Source: Bacillota bacterium
GTDB lineage: Bacteria; Bacillota; Sulfobacillia; JAJZYS01; JAJYTV01
Reading direction: 5' to 3'
Assembly: GCA_021806845.1 (NCBI GenBank)
Contig: JAKAPV010000124.1
Span: 1 to 8,585, forward strand
Length of the DNA stretch: 8,585 nt
Made by a program: the position numbers and the translations under genes. This document shows positions 6,592 to 8,585 of this stretch, in pieces (the first letter of the stretch is position 1; each line of letters opens with the position of its first letter). The notes beneath the pieces were generated by a model. The model saw nothing but the letters and a program-made list of their open reading frames with translations. It did no database searches and had not been told where the DNA came from.

Positions 6592-6619
6592 CGGACTTTG
6601 AGAGAGGGAGCTGGGTGAG

Positions 6620-7012
6620 ATGCACGCTGTCCCCACCCTGATCGAGGAGCACGCGACGCTCCTCCCCTACCTCGTGGAGCTGCGCCGGGCGGCGCAAGAC
6701 GGCTCGGACCAGGACCTGCTGGCGGCGATCGCCCAGGCGGCGAAGGCGCTCGGCCCGGACCTTGACGGGCACATCTCACTCGAGGACGACGACTTCTTCC
6801 CGAAGGTCGCCGCGTACCTCGACCCGATGATCGTGCAGCCGTTCGTCCAGGATCACCGCGAGATCGAGCAGGTGCGCGACGCGGTCTATCTGGGGAAGGC
6901 GGCAGGGGCGGCGCTGCGCGCGGACTGCCTCACCCTCTGCGGGCTGCTCGAGGACCATATCGCGCGCGAGGAGCAGATGCTTTTCCCGGCGGTCCGCGAC
7001 GTGCAGGACTGA
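6620..7012 (+). CDS. Single-domain hemerythrin-like (HHE) di-iron protein
   Basis: This 130-residue, all-helical cytoplasmic protein fits the hemerythrin HHE cation-binding domain. Likely di-iron ligands are His11 (IEEH), His51 and Glu55 (DGHISLEDD), His79 (QDHREIE), and His113 and Glu117 (EDHIAREEQ). Each is followed by the usual helix pattern, and FFPKV and LFPAV occur after the second and last pairs. Such proteins bind O2, NO or peroxide, or help handle iron or repair Fe-S clusters; which applies here is not visible. The start is the ATG at 6620, with purine-rich GAGAGAGGGAG and GGGTGAG sequences upstream acting as the ribosome binding site. The gene stands alone between a divergent regulatory region and a strong terminator. 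It lies next to an operon of oxygen-sensitive Fe-S and Mo enzymes, which fits an O2-sensing or protective role (inference). Confidence 0.9.
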   Translation: MHAVPTLIEEHATLLPYLVELRRAAQDGSDQDLLAAIAQAAKALGPDLDGHISLEDDDFFPKVAAYLDPMIVQPFVQDHREIEQVRDAVYLGKAAGAALRADCLTLCGLLEDHIAREEQMLFPAVRDVQD

Positions 7013-7017
7013 AGACC

Positions 7018-7059
7018 GCCGGGTGCAGGGCGCAGGGGAGCCCGCGCTCTGCACCCGGC
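7018..7059 (+). terminator. Strong hairpin terminator after the hemerythrin gene
   Basis: GCCGGGTGCAG (7018-7028) pairs perfectly with CTGCACCCGGC (7049-7059). A G-T pair and four more G/C pairs extend this to a stem of about 16 bp with a 10-nt loop. It begins 6 nt after the hemerythrin stop codon. A TTTT tract follows at 7071-7074, inside a second small hairpin (GGGG-TGTTTT-CCCC, 7065-7078). The U-tract is short and displaced, so termination efficiency is uncertain, but a transcript end here is likely. Confidence 0.75.
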
Positions 7060-7102
7060 GCTCTGGGGTGTTTTCCCCTGGAGTCCGCTGGCAGAAGTGG
7101 TA

Positions 7103-7145
7103 CTTGTGAGACATGCGATACCTGTGATAACGTTCGTGTCACAAG
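7103..7145. promoter_or_regulatory. Promoter/operator candidate upstream of the PAS-LuxR gene
   Basis: CTTGTGA (7103-7109) and TCACAAG (7139-7145) are perfect inverted arms flanking TGTGATAACGTT. TTGTGA at 7104-7109 and GATAAC at 7126-7131, spaced 16 nt with a TG extension before the -10, make a modest sigma-70-like promoter for the gene at 7266. The overlap of the arms with the promoter elements suggests regulation, possibly autoregulation by the LuxR-type protein. This is inferred only from layout. Confidence 0.35.
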
Positions 7146-7149
7146 ATCT
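7137..7149 (+). promoter_or_regulatory. Candidate operator TGTCACAAGATCT upstream of the PAS-LuxR gene
   Basis: This site differs by a single inserted A from TGTCACAGATCT upstream of the hcrC-like gene (6349-6338, minus strand). It overlaps the right arm of the CTTGTGA/TCACAAG repeat and lies about 117 bp before the regulator's GTG start. A shared site would place the regulator and the Mo-enzyme operon under one control protein, perhaps the PAS-LuxR protein itself. Confidence 0.35.
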
Positions 7150-7265
7150 AATGCACCACATAGAAACTACGACATCGGTGCAACCACCGGAGGCTCCAGC
7201 CGCGGTTTCGGAGTGCGACGACCTCTCTTCGCATCCACTGTCGATGCCGAAAGACGACGGGGGCG

Positions 7266-7988
7266 GTGGTCAAGGTGTATACACGCCAGCACTCGGAGGA
7301 GACCGAACTGGTCTCCCTGGAGACGCTTGCCAGGATGTTCGACAACACGGCGGTGGCGGCGATGGGCGTCGACCCGTCGGGCCGGATTGTGCTGTGGAAC
7401 CATGGCGCGACGGGCCTGTTCGGTTACAACGCGCAGCAGGTCACGAACCACCGCTGCTTCGATCTCGTCGCCGGCAAGGATGCACGGGGCAACATGCTCT
7501 GCCATGCCGGCTGCTCGATCATGATGATGTTCCGGCACGGCCAGCCGCCCAACGACTACCTGCTGCGCAGCCACGACGCCGAGGGCGGAGAACTGCTGCT
7601 GAACGTTAGCACCGTCCTCGCGGACACCGACTCCTTCCCCGTCTGCCTGCACCTCTTCCACGACATCCGCTGGATGCATGCGGCGCCCTGCACGGACGAG
7701 CGGCGCCCAGCGGAGACACCGCAGTCATCGATCTCGCTCACGGCGCGCGAGCGCGAGATCCTCCAGTTGATGGTCGAGGGCCTCGACTCGCACGAGATGC
7801 AGCAGTTGCTGCACATCAGCTATGCGACCGTCCGCAACCACATCCAGAACATTCTAGACAAGCTCGCGGTCCACACCCGCGTCGCGGCAGTGGTGGTCGC
7901 GATCCGCGAGAACCTCGTCGACGACCCGCCCCGCACGGACCGCAAGGAACGCCCAGCGGCCCCGGACACCCTGCAGCGGCTGCCCTAG
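7266..7988 (+). CDS. PAS domain-containing LuxR-family transcriptional regulator
   Basis: This 240-residue one-component regulator has an N-terminal PAS sensor domain (about residues 18-135) and a C-terminal LuxR/GerE DNA-binding domain (about 155-218). The HTH is clear: LTAREREILQLMVEG, then LLHISYATVRNHIQNILDKLAVHTR. The PAS fold shows MGVDPSGRIVLWNHGATGLFGY and VCLHLFHDIR. It carries Cys64, Cys79 and Cys83 in CFDLVAGKDARGNMLCHAGC. This arrangement recurs in PAS-LuxR proteins as I recall them, and it could be a redox switch or bind a metal or Fe-S cluster. No receiver domain is present. The start is uncertain: GTG 7266 has only a weak GGGGGC upstream, and GTG 7275 and ATG 7335 are in-frame alternatives. 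A GGAGGAG before CTG 7308 probably just encodes Ser-Glu-Glu. The position beside the hemerythrin gene and the operon suggests it controls them, but that is inference. Confidence 0.9.
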   Translation: MVKVYTRQHSEETELVSLETLARMFDNTAVAAMGVDPSGRIVLWNHGATGLFGYNAQQVTNHRCFDLVAGKDARGNMLCHAGCSIMMMFRHGQPPNDYLLRSHDAEGGELLLNVSTVLADTDSFPVCLHLFHDIRWMHAAPCTDERRPAETPQSSISLTAREREILQLMVEGLDSHEMQQLLHISYATVRNHIQNILDKLAVHTRVAAVVVAIRENLVDDPPRTDRKERPAAPDTLQRLP

Positions 7989-8585
7989 AGGCTCAGGTAG
8001 CCGTCCGCGAGCAGCTGGCGCGCCTGCTTCGGCGTCCCCTCGAAGACCACCGCGCCCTTCTGCAGCACGTAGACGCGATCGGCGAGATCCAGCGCCCCAG
8101 GCGTGTTCTGCTCCGCCAGGAGGATGGTCATGCCCTCCTGCTTGAGCCGCAGCAGCGTCGAGAAGACGTCCTGCACCGCGCGCGGTGCAAGACCCAGGCT
8201 CGGCTCGTCGAGCAAGAGCGCCTGCGGCTTCGCCATCAGCGCCCGCCCGATCGCCAGCATCTGCTGCTCGCCGCCGGACAGCCACCGGGCCGTCCGGCGG
8301 CGATGCTTTCTGAGCGCTGGAAAGATCTCCAGCATCCCGTTGACCTCCGCCGCGAGGCTCTGCCGGTCCTTGCGGTGATATCCGCCGAGCCGCAGGCTAT
8401 ACTCCGACGTAAGGGAGCAGAAGATCTGCCGCCGCTCCGGCACCAGCGCGATTCCCTCTCGCACGCGCCGGTGCGCCGGCAGGCGCGAGATGTCCTTGCC
8501 GTCGACCGTCACGCGGCCGGTCGGCGACTCAAAGAGGCCCATGATCGTGCCGAGCAGCGTCGACTTGCCGGCGCCGTTCGGCCCG
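7985..8585 (-). CDS. livF: ABC transporter ATP-binding protein, LivF type (partial, 5' end off the right edge)
   Basis: These are the last 199 residues of an ABC ATPase, lacking only about 35 N-terminal residues. The window edge falls just before Walker A (GPNGAGKST). Next come a Q-loop-region VPERRQIF, the signature LSGGEQQMLAIGRALM, Walker B ALLLDEPSLGLAP and the switch region LLAEQN. The LLAEQN motif (Asn where many ABC ATPases have His) and the VPE-RR-IF segment are typical of LivF, the second ATPase of branched-chain amino acid (HAAT) importers. Related systems carry aromatic acids, amides or urea. It acts at the inner face of the cytoplasmic membrane. SEYSLRLGGY replaces the common VEENL-type segment. 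Its stop codon shares CTAG (7985-7988) with the convergent PAS-LuxR stop, leaving no terminator space between them. Further liv genes would be expected beyond the right edge. The transported substrate is unknown; aromatic acid uptake for the neighbouring operon is speculation. Confidence 0.9.
   Translation of the reverse strand, partial: GPNGAGKSTLLGTIMGLFESPTGRVTVDGKDISRLPAHRRVREGIALVPERRQIFCSLTSEYSLRLGGYHRKDRQSLAAEVNGMLEIFPALRKHRRRTARWLSGGEQQMLAIGRALMAKPQALLLDEPSLGLAPRAVQDVFSTLLRLKQEGMTILLAEQNTPGALDLADRVYVLQKGAVVFEGTPKQARQLLADGYLSL

Larger units (their letters stand above)
6308..6619. promoter_or_regulatory. Divergent intergenic region between the Mo-enzyme operon and the hemerythrin gene
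   Basis: These 312 bp separate two genes transcribed away from each other, so the region should carry both promoters. No convincing gene lies in it. It is visibly richer in A and T than the flanking genes, especially at 6338-6420. I see several inverted repeats, listed as separate entries, but no textbook sigma-70 pair and no sigma-54 GG-N10-GC element. For the minus-strand operon, TTATAC or TATACA near 6366-6360 could serve as a -10 box, without a good -35. On the plus strand, TTGACG at 6530-6535 resembles a -35 box but has no good -10 at 16-18 nt. The promoters may therefore depend on an activator. Confidence 0.6.

Noticed and set aside
6308..6619. Sigma-54 promoters for the divergent units
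   Set aside because: I found no GG-N10-GC element with the TGGCAC/TTGC context on either strand in this region.
7151..7265. Possible small gene or extended regulator N-terminus starting at ATG 7151
   Set aside because: It is out of frame with the PAS domain, would need a frameshift to join it, and has no good ribosome binding site. The stretch looks like a leader or promoter region.
1..8585. CRISPR arrays, tRNA or rRNA genes, insertion sequences
   Set aside because: No regularly spaced direct repeats, no tRNA-like cloverleaf or rRNA segment, and no transposase or terminal inverted repeats were seen.

Overview
This is a GC-rich bacterial window with tightly packed genes. I judge the GC richness by eye and did not compute it. 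The gene content suggests a metabolically versatile, probably facultatively or strictly anaerobic bacterium that uses aromatic or related organic acids, such as a proteobacterium or a deep-branching GC-rich relative. The sequence alone does not fix the taxon.

Positions 1-6307 (minus strand) hold one compact six-gene operon, transcribed right to left. The order is a [2Fe-2S] subunit (hcrC-like), a molybdopterin catalytic subunit (hcrA-like), a FAD/[4Fe-4S] subunit (hcrB-like), an aconitase-family large subunit (leuC-like), its small subunit (leuD-like), and a phenylacetate-CoA-ligase-family enzyme (paaK-like) that runs off the left edge. The first five genes overlap one another by 4 or 11 bp, and paaK follows after only 22 bp, so co-transcription and translational coupling are likely. 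The Mo enzyme belongs to the 4-hydroxybenzoyl-CoA reductase branch of the xanthine oxidase family. The FAD subunit keeps the four cysteines for the extra [4Fe-4S] cluster at the same spacing as the Thauera enzyme, as I recall it. Two features argue against a textbook 4-hydroxybenzoate pathway. A hydro-lyase pair of the isopropylmalate/homoaconitate type sits inside the operon, and the catalytic Mo subunit carries Gln721 where the family's active-site Glu is expected.

Positions 6308-6619 form a divergent regulatory region with several inverted repeats. To its right on the plus strand are a single-domain hemerythrin-like di-iron protein (6620-7012), a strong hairpin terminator (7018-7059), and a PAS-LuxR transcription factor (7266-7988) whose PAS domain carries a Cys64/Cys79/Cys83 cluster. 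A near-identical motif, TGTCACA(A)GATCT, lies upstream of both the catabolic operon and the regulator gene. From 7985 to the right edge, on the minus strand, is a partial LivF-type branched-chain amino acid/aromatic acid ABC transporter ATPase. Its stop codon shares a CTAG with the regulator's stop.

Working model (inference): the ABC transporter imports an organic acid, the PaaK-like ligase makes its CoA thioester, and the Mo-flavo-iron-sulfur enzyme reduces or hydroxylates the ring. The LeuCD-like hydro-lyase then processes a smaller dicarboxylic or tricarboxylic intermediate. The hemerythrin and the PAS-LuxR protein may tie expression of this oxygen-sensitive chemistry to O2 or redox state.
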